Assembly: GCA_949710005.1 (NCBI GenBank)
Contig: OX453275.1
Location: 33,594,718-33,658,717, forward strand
DNA from: Ricordea florida
Taxonomy: Eukaryota; Cnidaria; Anthozoa; Corallimorpharia; Ricordeidae
Length of the DNA stretch: 64,000 bases
Direction: 5' to 3'
Position numbers and translations under genes: made by a program. Under the pieces are notes generated by a model. It saw nothing but the letters and a program-made list of their open reading frames with translations, was not told the origin of the DNA and made no database searches. How positions within the stretch are numbered: position 1 is the first letter of the stretch; every line of letters starts with the position of its first letter. Positions 54,001-64,000 of the stretch are shown piece by piece.

Positions 54001-54907
54001 ATTGGGTCCTCTATTGTTTTTACTTTACATAAACGACTTACCAAATTGCTTAACTAACTCTTATCCTAGAATGTATGCCGATGATACGCATCTTACCTAC
54101 TCTGATAAGGATGTGAATATCATTCAGTTCTGTTTGAATGAAGACTTGCTAAATATCAGCAAATGGCTGATCGCTAACAAACTCACACTAAATATGACAA
54201 AGACTGAGTTTATGCTGATCGGCTCGAGACAAAAGCTAAACACCCTAACTGCCTCTCCCGTTCTGAACATCAATGGTACTCCTGTAAATCAGGTATCAAC
54301 GTCGAAATCTCTTGGTGTACTCATTGATGCAAACCTTACCTGGGGCAGTCATATCGAAAAGTTAGCCAAAAAAATTGCCTCTGGTATTGCAGCTATTAAA
54401 CGGGTGAGGCAATTTGTTCCCCCAGCAACATTGCATCTTATCTACAAAGCCTTGATTCAGCCGCATTTTGACTATTGCAATGTTGTTTGGGGAAACTGTG
54501 GCATTAAACTAGCAGACAAACTTCAAAAACTCCAAAATCGTGCAGCGCGAGCTCTAACTTTCTCAAGCTATGACGCAGATGCATCGCAGCTGTTCCAGAA
54601 GTTAAATTGGAAAAATCTTAGTACTCAGCGTGATATCCAGAAAGCCTTGATGGTCTTTAAATCCCTTAATGGCCTTGCTCCTGAGTATCTAAGCTCGAAA
54701 TTTATTGCTCGATCTAATACCACTTCTTACACTTTTCGAGATTCTGTAAATAAATTAACTATTCCACAGCCACGCACAAATTATCTCCGTAATAGTTTTC
54801 GCTACAGCGGTGCTGTTCTGTGGAATAGTCTTCCTGAAACTTTAAGGCAAGCAGAATCCCAACGTAATTTCAAGTCACTTTTACACAGTTATTACAATAT
54901 CAAGTAA
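51053..54907 (+). pseudogene. LINE ORF2: APE endonuclease and reverse transcriptase, broken
   Basis: The endonuclease (from about 51143) has ISINETRLD, RNRNGGGVCFYIK and TWYRPPNSP. One base is missing before GDMNCN at about 51540. The frame is then cut by the MITE (51690-52623). The linker and RT start resume at about 52632. A second shift falls near 53280. The RT core includes FLDLKKAFDTVDHTIL, YGIPQGTILGPLLF and the catalytic YADD (MYADDTHLTY), ending at 54907. With these breaks no complete enzyme is made. Confidence 0.85.
51690..52623 (-). mobile_element. MULE-derived non-autonomous element, 8-bp target duplication
   Basis: Flanked by GATCTGAT (51682-51689 and 52624-52631). Its left arm is the inverse of 34431-34899, its centre the inverse of about 34180-34430, and its right arm a copy of the MULE end. 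It is a fold-back deletion derivative of the 30.1-34.9-kb element type. The LINE frame reads through cleanly once it is removed. Confidence 0.85.
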
Positions 54908-55220
54908 GGCACGGCATTCATGGAAAACAGGCTTAATTTTTTCTTTTTCATATATATATATACATACATACATACATACATACAAATATATATATATATA
55001 TATATATTTTTTATTTTTTATTCCAAGTATTTGTAATCTTTTTAATCTTACATACTGTACTGAAGAAGCCCGAATGGGCGAAACGTCTACAGTATTAAAC
55101 CTCATGTGAGAAGTTCGCTGTTCCTCTTTCATTCCTACTAAATCCACCGAGTGTAAGCGTCGCGTATCCTTTGGGATCCTTCTCACTAGCGTCATCGTTG
55201 GCAAACCTTCTTTTCTACAC

Positions 55221-55257
<37 letters not shown>

Positions 55258-55657
55258 GTAAAAGTTGATTAATCGTAAAACAGTGCTCAATACGTGAACG
55301 TAGAGCGGAGTAGTTGTTGCGGGAGAAAAAACACACAAACAAACTACATGTTTATCCCTACAAGCCTGTTTCGTGGTTGCCCACTCATCAGGGGATATGG
55401 TGGGAATGTCCTTTACCATCGTTTACATACAAAGTAGTTAAATTTACATAATAATAGAGATCGTTAAGTTTCAGGTATTGCGTAAGAGGGTTTTGTTTCT
55501 GTGGCGGCAAGAAGACACAAGCTCATTACGTAATGAGCTTGTGTCTGGTAAATGACGATGGTAAAGGACATTCCCACCATATCCCCTGATGAGTGGGCAA
55601 CCACGAAACAGGCTTGTAGGGATAAACCTGTAGTTTGTTTGTGTGTTTTTTCTCCCG

Positions 55658-55688
<31 letters not shown>

Positions 55689-56160
55689 TAAAAAGTTATG
55701 ATGCTTCGAGCCAACAGGGATGCCACACGCCAGAAGGATCCAAAAGGATTCGTAGTCCAAACCTCGAGTAATGAAATTTGTAGGCAATTGTGGAACACGA
55801 GGACGGACAACTTCGAGCGAAAAAAAAAAAAATATATATATATATACAGTAAAAAATCTAAAAAAAGTTTAAAAATTTAATAAAAATAGACGTTTCGGTC
55901 AATGACCTTCATCAGTTGCAGTGCCTTTCATCAGTTTGCAGTGCCAGTACAATGGTGTTGGTATCTGGACAGTTTGTCCCAGACACGTATACACGTATTA
56001 TGTATATATATATATATATATATATATACATAATCGTGAGAAGTTGTAGAAAACACTGTATACATATATACATATATTTAAGTATACATATATACTTAAA
56101 TAAATAATTTTAATATTTGTATTTTAGCGAACCCAATATGTTTTTAAGGTTTTTTAAATT
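54908..56160. repeat. LINE 3' flank with TA repeats and palindromic MITEs
   Basis: (TA)n and (CATA)n runs at about 54951-55005, 55225-55253, 55665-55690 and 56000-56030 flank palindromic inserts. The largest is an inverted repeat at 55311-55666 whose arms share TTGTTGCGGGAGAAAAAACA. At its centre 55513-55546 is a perfect 34-base palindrome. GAAACGTCTAC and GACGTTTCGGTCAATGACC words suggest further MITEs. Confidence 0.7.
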
Positions 56161-56234
56161 TTTTATAGTATTTTTATGCCTGATGAATTTGTAACACCGT
56201 GGATAAATAAAGATTACTACTACTACTACTATCT

Positions 56235-56563
56235 GAAAGAACTCCAGCAGTTCCTAGATAAGGGAAAATCTCAACAATACGCCGAAAATGCTGCGTTCAA
56301 TGCCCTATTGCCTGTAAGTAGAAGAAGGATACGAGGGACTTACTTAGAGCGTCTAAAATGGACTCACCGTATCAAACACGATGCAATACACCGTAAAGTC
56401 ATGAAGACGCTTCGACACTTTATTGAGAAAGATGACATGGATTTTGACGAAGCGGCCGAGTCTGCTGTAGCAAAGAGGAAATTCCTGTTGAACAGACTAA
56501 TGCATAAGAAGTTACTCCCCGAGGAAAATGACGACGAGGAAATAGAAGAAGAGGTTGAAACCT
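56235..56563 (+). pseudogene. acidic protein gene, 3' part
   Basis: It continues from 49752 after the LINE: KELQQFLDKGKSQQYAENA, then basic helices (LERLKWTHRIKHDAIHRK) and an acidic end (EENDDEEIEEEVET). The intact second-copy part is at 61271-61680. The overall layout, acidic-helical-basic-acidic, fits a nucleic-acid- or histone-binding protein, but the family is unknown. Confidence 0.7.
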
Positions 56564-56635
56564 GAATTAGCCATGTGACTCTTATAAGAGTGTGTGATTA
56601 CAGAGTTTTAGTCATTATTTGTAAGACGCCACAAG

Positions 56636-57094
56636 ATGAATTGCTTCAATCCACTGTCAGGAAATGGCCAGAGGGTTATCTGTAAAAGGACCTACCACAA
56701 AAACTATTATGCAAAGAACAGAGAGCGAATCCTTGCCCAACAAAAAAGATATCGTGCAGAGAACGTTGAGATTCTCAAAACCCGTCGTAAAAGATGGTAT
56801 GAAATTAACAAGGAACGACTCGCCAGCACTCAGAGAGCCTATTGTCAACAGAACAAGGAGCACATCAGCAATTATCGAAGACAATACTGTAAAAACAACA
56901 GGGAACGGATAAACGAATATTGGAGATGTTATTATGCGAAGAATAAGGAACGGATCAGGCAAAGACTTCGGGACCAAAAGCAAACAAAAACAGACAAAAA
57001 TATCGTGCGTTTTGGGGCCAAGGAACAAGAGTCTGAGAAACTGGAAACGAGTCTAGTTCCCAACACCAACGACGGTCAAGACTTTAAGATTTAA
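56636..57094 (+). CDS. basic repeat protein, 152 aa
   Basis: Five to six repeats of about 22 residues of the form YYAKNRERILAQQKRYRAEN follow a short start (MNCFNPLSGNGQ). The protein is strongly basic and helical, so it probably binds DNA or RNA. It lies 70 bases after the acidic gene's stop, in the older element. The copy at 61752 has lost 20 bases and shifts frame, so only this one is full length. Confidence 0.65.
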   Translation: MNCFNPLSGNGQRVICKRTYHKNYYAKNRERILAQQKRYRAENVEILKTRRKRWYEINKERLASTQRAYCQQNKEHISNYRRQYCKNNRERINEYWRCYYAKNKERIRQRLRDQKQTKTDKNIVRFGAKEQESEKLETSLVPNTNDGQDFKI

Positions 57095-57841
57095 AATTCT
57101 CCCTACGGATTTCATGTGATGATTATTCAATAAAAGTTATAAAGTAAGCATCACGACTCTTTGTTTTGTTTTAAAGACAAATGGTACCGTAGGGAATATC
57201 GAGTACTCCTTACACCAACGTTATCTCCTTGGTTCTGAACCAAAACTTTTGTCACGTTGATAACTAGGTGTACCCCACATCCCCCATCATCTCATTGGTT
57301 GTTAACCGACCATTGTTTATTCTTTTATGAATACACTTTTATTAATCAAGCGTTGTAAGCAAAATCATTTTACTTGGGTGCGTTCGTTCAGCGTGCGTCG
57401 GTCTTGGTACATATATTTTTCACCCCTGTCTTGGTGAAATGAAATTAAGTGAACAAGAGATGTGTGACGCATTGGATAAAAGGACTATATGTAATGTAAG
57501 TGTTTTACTCTTGTCAAAAACTGCTTAGAATTCGAGCGGCTGTTTTATTTGAAGCGAATAGTTTGCAGTGTTTGTTAGATCTTCACTTTGAGCGCGAAGA
57601 GTTTGTTTGAAATGCCTTTGATGTTTTTCCTAAAGGATACAGGGTAAGATTTCCGCACAGGTCCCTACTTCATTATACATGCTGAAGTTGTCTTGTCTGG
57701 TGTAATGCACGTGCAAATATTTCTTGTGTTCGAAGAACGAAATAGTATAGTTACAGAATGCATAATGAAGTAGGGACCTGTACGGAAATCTTACCGGATA
57801 CAGTCTAACATGATTTCAGCTTCTAAACATGTGTTTTTCGG
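57095..57841. other. spacer with MITE at 57643-57795
   Basis: AATAAA at about 57130 may end the basic protein transcript. The 153-bp MITE has ends GGTAAGATTTCCG and the inverse, and an 8-bp flank duplication GGATACAG (57635-57642 and 57796-57803), as in hAT-type elements. No gene was seen. Confidence 0.6.
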
Positions 57842-58955
57842 TCTTAATTCATTTCACGGTTCATGTCTGACTAATTATGTTAATTCTTCAACGGTCGCTC
57901 AAAACGGTACTTTATTTGTTTAAGATTCCTTTGAATGATGCTTTTCTCAAGGGAACAGTCGAGATCAAGGATTTTTGATTTTATGACAAACTGCATTAGC
58001 ATTTTATTACCACTTGAAGTATTTCAATTGTATTTTTTCTCTTTAACTCTTTCTTCTCATGTTGGATGAAGAAATAAGAAAGGAACACGCAATTCTCTTT
58101 TCTCCAAGAACTAAGGGCTATGATTAATGTAATTGGTTTTATTCCCGTCGAAAACTGCTTATAATTCGCAATGTCAATGAATTAGAGTGGTGCGCTTTGT
58201 AGTGTTTAGAAATTTAGTTAGATCTTTATTTCAAGCTCGAAAAGTTTGTTTGAAATTCCTTTGATGTTATTCTCCAATGCATAGTTCAAAATTTTTTTTT
58301 CCTCCATTTCTTCAATTTTTACCTGGATTTTTCGGGCCTGGTAGGCATTACTAAGCTTGTCGATAGATCAATTGAATGTCATTACAATATGGTTCAAAAG
58401 GATACTAAACAAGTCTTTTAAAATGTTCAAGGAAACTATCAACATGGGATGGTAGGTACACCTATTCATTTAGCGCGTAGTATTCTGGATAGCCATGAGG
58501 ACATCAAAGCAAAGGGCAATTTGATTAAGCGCTAAGCACACGACCCAGTTTGTAACACCAGAATTTTTGGAGAATATAATCTTTGTTTTTTTAAATGAAT
58601 TTTGCTTGACGAATTTTCATAAGTCAAAGTTGGTTGCATCTCATTAAAATCCCAGCATAAAAGCGAGGTAAATGCCTATACTTATGCAGGCTGACGTCAT
58701 CGTCATGCCAGCTCCTGATTGATTCCCGATGAGGTCATCGCCCCATGATGCTTTGCTACACCCTACATAGCTTAGACTCGGACCCAAGTCTCTGTTTTTA
58801 CCATGACCGCTTGCAGGAAAGACTTCTGTGCGTTTAAAGGGCCGGACACTGTAAGTATTTTCCCGCCTTTTATTGTTTGGGTTGTCATGGAAATCTGTGA
58901 GACCGATCCCAGGCCTCTGTTGAGGCTGGTGGGCTGTTTTCCAACATGGCTGACT
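57842..58955 (-). repeat. right TIR of older element
   Basis: The inverse of the left TIR (38580-40243 without its insert), ending GGCTGACT at 58955. Part of it also appears in the second copy from about 62938 to the window end. Confidence 0.8.
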
Positions 58956-59453
58956 GTTATTTGGGTAATAAATTCATGGCCTATATACACCAAATGGATG
59001 ACCCTCATAAAAAATCCCACTACCATATAAGGAACTACACGTCATTTGATTTTGACTTAGCTATCTATATCTGTTAGCAAAGACTCATCAATTGGAGAAA
59101 ATCTTTAACAACTATATTTTTTAATTTGCTGTTAGATACCAGAACTTTCACTGCTGAATATAGCATTGTATCTGCTAATATGTGAGGGTCATACCTATGC
59201 TATCAAAAAGAGACAGCTGCTTAAGTAAAGAGTTTCTGTTTTATGGTTCTTGAATAAAGTTGAAGTTAAAGTCATTTTTTATAATAGGGTTGCATACTGA
59301 ACTTCTTTGGCATTTAGGTAGCTATATCAAACCATGGTACACATTAATTTTGCATTTGATTCATATTGACGCTCAGTAGTTAACTTTACTGCCTGCACAT
59401 TCCACGTAGCAATTGAAGATGGTTGCATGATTTGCCAAAAAGGTATAGTGTTC

Positions 59454-60932
59454 TTAACTGTTTTCAATGCTCTCCTTTACTATCTGGTGAATGTTGCTGT
59501 GGATATCAATTCCCATTTGCATCGATGACATGAGTGGATCGATCCGCTCGAGAACTTTGGTTTGAACTGACTGATGCTCAACTGGCAATGTCACTGGAGG
59601 AACAACAACATTGTTGTTGCTATCTTCAAATGGAGATGGCCCATCTGGGTCAACACCATAGAAACTCCAGGTCATTGGGATCCTCGTCTAATTGCCCACG
59701 TACCAAGGGGTTGTCCTCATTTAACATGGCATTGACCCACATCTGATATGGGGACCAATGGTTTGCTGTCCTTACTTTGTGGTGGTTGAAGGCTTCCATA
59801 TATTCGTGAAGCGCAAGGTTTATTCTTGGAAGGAATGTCAAATGTATCCATTGCGTTTTCAACGTTAAGCAGGCCTGTATCCTCCATTGCATAAAACACG
59901 TAATAAAAAAGATGACACACAGACCTGAAAACGTCCCTCAGAGTCTTTCAATTCTCTGATTTCTCGTGGAGGGACCGGCAATGAAACTACCTCTGCCTTC
60001 ACCTCTTGCTTCCACCATGGCGTCACAAACTAGTACATTCTCCACACCATAATCAACACGAATACGTGATGGCCACAACCCATCTTTTTCAACTGCTTTC
60101 AGAAAGAGTTCTAGAACAGTTTGGGAAAGGTTGTTATTACTACATCTGAGAAACACAATTCGTCTAGAGAAGCCATCTATGCATCCGTGGATTACAAAAC
60201 CCCAGCGAATGAGAGAATGATGGTCATCTAAATGCCACAGAGAATTTAGCCATGGCACGGAACAACAATTCCCCACCTCAAGGCAGTATTCGCTGGATCC
60301 ACCCTTGCCAAACACTCACGAATTCTTCTTCTTTGAACCCTCAGTCCAAGTGACTTAAGGTACCCGGCTAAGTATGTTCGCCCGGTTGTTAATCCATGAC
60401 GACCCATATATTCCAAGACTAATTTATCCAATTCCGTATCCGGCAAAACACTAAAATTCGCGGTGCTTTGCAAGCCATATGATTGTACTCTACGATAAAT
60501 TGTCCAACGAGACACACCAAACAACCAAGATATTTTTTCCAAAGAAAATCCAAGTCCGAGAAGATCTTCTAACGTTTCAGGAGATATGTAGAACTGTGGT
60601 CTCCCAGGATTTCCCGCTCTGAGAATTTCACACTTACGTCGAGAAAGTGATGAAGGCTTTACTGCTAGAGTTTTGAGATGATTTTCAATAGCCCGCAGTA
60701 CGTCTGCAAACGCGTTCGCTAGAGATTCCCATTCGATCCGATCTTGCTCGATGTCAGTTAAGGCAATAGAACTCAAAAGACTAATGGTTCGATCGAGAAC
60801 TACAGATTGTGCTTGCAAGTCATTGATATCCGTTTCATTGTTACGTATACACTCCTCTGTCCTATCGAGCACTGACGATAAAAATTCAGGTAAGTCTTTT
60901 TCCACGTCAAATTCTTGCTCTACGTCCGCCAT
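59454..60932 (-). pseudogene. rve-type integrase gene, second copy
   Basis: The same broken frames as 47857-49335, including identical shift positions, with one visible substitution changing R to P before [10 protein letters not shown]. The shared damage shows the gene was already dead before the duplication. Confidence 0.75.
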
Positions 60933-61009
60933 GATGCTAGTTAACTTTCCCGCGCGAAAACACTAGTTAGAATAATTTCCGGAAGCAATTTTGAATGTCT
61001 TCATTGTTT

Positions 61010-61270
61010 TCATTGAATTTTCATGGCATTGAACTTGAATTTCATTGAACTGAAATTGAATTTTCATTGAAATGAATTTGAATTGAAATTGAATTTTCGT
61101 TGAATTGAACTTTAATTGAACTTGAATTTCATTGAATTAAACTTGAATTTTCATTGAATTGAAATTGAATTGAAATTGAATTGAACTTGAATTTCATTGA
61201 ATTGAACTTGAATTTCATTAAATTGAAATTGAATCTTGATATTGAATATTGCTACAATTGGCTTGCCATA
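61010..61270 (-). repeat. subterminal array and element end, second copy
   Basis: The inverse TTCAA-type array ends with the TIR GGCTTGCCATA at 61270, followed by GAAGAA. It has small rearrangements relative to 49415-49672. Confidence 0.8.
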
Positions 61271-61680
61271 GAAGAAGCGGACGATGATGAACCAGATCTG
61301 TGGAGTCCGTTACGTCAAAAAGTCGGGGAAGATCTTAAAGAAACCTATCTGAAAGAACTCCAGCAGTTCCTAGATAAGGGAAAATCTCAACAATACGCCG
61401 AAAATGCTGCGTTCAATGCCCTATTGCCTGTAAGTAGAAGAAGGATACGAGGGACTTACTTAGAGCGTCTAAAATGGACTCACCGTATCAAACACGATGC
61501 AATACACCGTAAAGTCATGAAGACGCTTCGACACTTTATTGAGGAAGATGACATGGATTTTGACGAAGCGGCCGAGTCTGCTGTAGCAAAGAGGAAATTC
61601 CTGTTGAACAGACTAATGCATAAGAAGTTACTCCCCGAGGAAAATGACGACGAGGAAATAGAAGAAGAGGTTGAAACCTG
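61271..61680 (+). pseudogene. acidic protein gene, second copy (5' part missing)
   Basis: An uninterrupted frame from EEADDDEPDLWSPLRQ to the acidic C-terminus at 61680. It lacks the LINE and so records the pre-insertion sequence. Its true 5' end is absent because only the right end of the integrase element lies upstream. Confidence 0.75.
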
Positions 61681-61751
61681 AATTAGCCATGTGACTCTTA
61701 TAAGAGTGTGTGATTACAGAGTTTTAGTCATTATTTGTAAGACGCCACAAG

Positions 61752-62190
61752 ATGAATTGCTTCAATCCACTGTCAGGAAATGGCCAGAGGGTTATCTGTA
61801 AAAGGACCTACCACAAAAACTATTATGCAAAGAACAGAGAGCGAATCCTTGCCCAACAAAAAAGATATCGTGCAGAGAACGTTGAGATTCTCAAAACCCG
61901 TCGTAAAAGATGGTATGAAGTTAACAAGGAACGACTCGCCAGCACTCAGAGAGCCTATTGTCAACAATTATCGAAGACAATACTGTAAAAACAACAGGGA
62001 ACGGATAAACGAATATTGGAGATGTTATTATGCGAAGAATAAGGAACGGATCAGGCAAAGACTTCGGGACCAAAAGCAAACAAAAACAGACAAAAATATC
62101 GTGCGTTTTGGGGCCAAGGAACAAGAGTCTGAGAAACTGGAAACGAGTCTAGTTCCCAACACCAACGACGGTCAAGACTTTAAGATTTAA
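61752..62190 (+). pseudogene. basic repeat protein, second copy with 20-bp deletion
   Basis: It matches 56636-57094 but lacks 20 bases after CCTATTGTCAACA. This shifts the frame and ends it after 78 codons, at 61988. The downstream repeats are still present in another frame. Confidence 0.7.
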
Positions 62191-62738
62191 AATTCTCCCT
62201 ACGGATTTCATGTGATGATTATTCAATAAAAGTTATAAAGTAAGCATCACGACTCTTTGTTTTGTTTTAAAGACAAATGGTACCGTAGGGAATATCGAGT
62301 ACTCCTTACACCAACGTTATCTCCTTGGTTCTGAACCAAAACTTTTGTCACGTTGATGACTAGGTGTACCCCACATCCCCCATCATCTCATTGGTTGTTA
62401 ACCGACCATTGTTTATTCTTTTATGAATACACTTTTATTAATCAAGCGTTGTAAGCAAAATCATTTTACATGGGTGCGTTCGTTCAGCGTGCGTCGGTCT
62501 TGGTACATATATTTTTCACCCCTGTCTTGGTGAAATGAAATTAAGTGAACAAGAGATGTGTGACGCATTGGATAAAAGGACTATATGTAATGTAAGTGTT
62601 TTACTCTTGTCAAAAACTGCTTAGAATTCGAGCGGCTGTTTTATTTGAAGCGAATAGTTTGCAGTGTTTCTTAGATCTTCACTTTGAGCGCGAAGAGTTT
62701 GTTTGAAATGCCTTTGATGTTTTTCCTAAAGGATACAG

Positions 62739-62891
62739 GGTAAGATTTCCGCACAGGTCCCTACTTCATTATACATGCTGAAGTTGTCTTGTCTGGTGTA
62801 ATGCACGTGCAAATATTTCTTGTGTTCGAAGAACGAAATAGTATAGTTACAGAATGCATAATGAAGTAGGGACCTGTACGGAAATCTTACC
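62739..62891. mobile_element. hAT-like MITE, second copy
   Basis: The same 153-bp element and GGATACAG flanks as at 57643-57795, so it predates the duplication. Confidence 0.65.
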
Positions 62892-62937
62892 GGATACAGT
62901 CTAACATGATTTTAGCTTCTAAACATGTGTTTTTCGG

Positions 62938-64000
62938 TCTTAATTCATTTCACGGTTCATGTCTGACTAATTATGTTAATTCTTCAACGGTCGCTCAAAA
63001 CGGTACTTTATTTGTTTAAGATTCCTTTGAATGATGCTTTTCTCAAGGGAACAGTCGAGATCAAGGATTTTTGATTTTATGACAAACTGCATTAGCATTT
63101 TATTACCACTTGAGGTATTTCAATTGTATTTTTTCTCTTTAACTCTTTCTTCTCATGTTGGATGAAGAAATAAGAAAGGAACACGCAATTCTCTTTTCTC
63201 CAAGAACTAAGGGCTATGATTAATGTAATTGGTTTTATTCCCGTCGAAAACTGCTTATAATTCGCAATGTCAATGAATTAGAGTGGTGCGCTTTGTAGTG
63301 TTTAGAAATTTAGTTAGATCTTTATTTCAAGCTCGAAAAGTTTGTTTGAAATTCCTTTGATGTTATTCTCCAATGCATAGTTCAAAATTTTTTTTTCCTC
63401 CATTTCTTCAATTTTTACCTGGATTTTTCGGGCCTGGTAGGCATTACTAAGCTTGTCGATAGATCAATTGAATGTCATTACAATATGGTTCAAAAGGATA
63501 CTAAACAAGTCTTTTAAAATGTTCAAGGAAACTATCAACATGGGATGGTAGGTACACCTATTCATTTAGCGCGTAGTATTCTGGATAGCCATGAGGACAT
63601 CAAAGCAAAGGGCAATTTGATTAAGCGCTAAGCACACGACCCAATTTGTACCACCAGAATTTTTGGAGAATATAATCTTTGTTTTTTTTAAATGAATTTT
63701 GCTTGACGAACTTTCATAAGTCAAAGTTGGTTGCATCTCATTAAAATCCCAGCATAAAAGCGAGGTAAATGGCCTATACTTATGCAGGCTGACGTCATCG
63801 CCATGCCAGCTCCTGATTGATTCCCGATGAGGTCATCGCCCCATGATGCTTTGCTACACCCTACATAGCTTAGACTCGGACCCAAGTCTCTGTTTTTACC
63901 ATGACCGCTTGCAGGAAAGACTTCTGTGCGTTTAAAGGGCCGGACACTGTAAGTATTTTCCCGCCTTTTATTGTTTGGGTTGTCATGGAAATCTGTGAGA
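62938..64000 (-). repeat. right TIR, second copy, cut by window end
   Basis: It matches 57842 onward with scattered substitutions. The outer end GGCTGACT is not reached before position 64000. Confidence 0.75.

Larger units (their letters stand above)
49753..56234 (+). mobile_element. LINE (CR1/L2-like), nested in acidic protein gene
   Basis: The site is read directly against the empty second copy at about 61350. The flanks share CTATCT (49747-49752 and 56229-56234). The 3' end carries the GTGGATAAATAAAGATTAC tail and a TAC microsatellite, typical of CR1/L2-type retroposons. It has ORF1 with an esterase-like domain and ORF2 with endonuclease and reverse transcriptase. It is dead: ORF2 has two shifts, and a 0.93-kb MITE sits in the endonuclease-RT region. 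The 3' flank has several TA-rich insertions. Confidence 0.88.
38580..58955 (+). mobile_element. older A32-ATPase-bearing element with ~1-kb TIRs, heavily nested
   Basis: The ends begin AGTCAGCCATGTTGGAAAAC on both sides in inverse orientation, and the TIRs run to about 40243 and 57842. Once the later insertions are removed the core is about 6 kb. It holds a repeat-rich block, a C2H2-A32 ATPase, an acidic protein gene and a basic repeat protein. No polymerase, integrase or capsid gene remains. It may be a non-autonomous derivative of a Polinton-like element or a distinct small family. AG at the ends and ~1-kb TIRs fit Polintons. No target duplication was found. Confidence 0.65.
59046..64000 (+). 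repeat. second copy of 47447-58.9 kb without the LINE
   Basis: From 59046 the sequence repeats 47447 onward with only a few visible substitutions per kilobase. It includes the integrase pseudogene, subterminal array, acidic gene, basic gene, hAT-like MITE and most of the right TIR. It lacks the 6.5-kb LINE, showing the empty site at about 61350. The window ends inside the TIR. Confidence 0.88.

Overview
This window is eukaryotic: intron-containing genes with GT/AG boundaries, long AT-rich spacers, tRNA-derived SINEs, MITEs, a LINE and several DNA transposons. The repeat families and the proteins in the elements resemble, from memory, those of anthozoan cnidarians, most likely a stony coral. 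No search was possible, so the lineage is an inference.

Layout. (1) 1-9.5 kb holds host-like sequence: a NERD-domain protein (minus strand, 3.7-4.7 kb), an omega-like glutathione transferase exon whose 3' end runs into a repeat (7.0-7.65 kb), several MITEs and a SINE. (2) 8.0-13.5 kb plus 27.19-27.41 kb is a long inverted-repeat structure around an apparently intact four-exon piggyBac transposase gene (9539-12312). (3) Inserted in its right arm is a 13,688-bp Polinton/adintovirus-like element (13500-27187). It has nearly identical ~480-bp terminal inverted repeats, a 5-bp target duplication (CCTGC), protein-primed DNA polymerase B, DD34E integrase, a probable major capsid protein, an A32-like packaging ATPase and a run of small membrane and coiled-coil proteins. 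All but one of its genes are open. (4) 27.4-30.1 kb has tRNA-derived repeats and no gene. (5) 30.1-34.9 kb is a decayed Mutator-like element with long TIRs and PHD, FLYWCH and MULE exons. (6) 35-38.5 kb holds MITEs and a ~150-bp tandem repeat carrying CCAAT-box and YY1-like motifs. (7) 38.58-58.96 kb is an older element with ~1-kb TIRs that encodes a second A32-like ATPase fused to a C2H2 finger, an acidic protein and a basic repeat protein. It is split by a 7.2-kb integrase/HECT element (42448-49672), itself carrying a TTAA-flanked insert with an MBD-like gene, and by a 6.5-kb LINE (49753-56234), itself hit by a MULE-derived MITE. (8) 59.05-64.0 kb is a near-identical second copy of the right side of region 7, without the LINE.

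Together the window is a stack of nested insertions whose order can be read from broken genes and target duplications. Two different elements each carry a virus-type genome-packaging ATPase. The Polinton is the most complete unit: its polymerase and integrase serve replication and integration, and the capsid candidate, ATPase and membrane proteins suggest a virion-forming lineage. Three features of it stand out. Its TIR reaches into coding sequence, so two different proteins share one N-terminal SAP-like domain. A TTTAAAGATT-type motif recurs just upstream of many of its genes. Its ends carry clustered iteron-like repeats.
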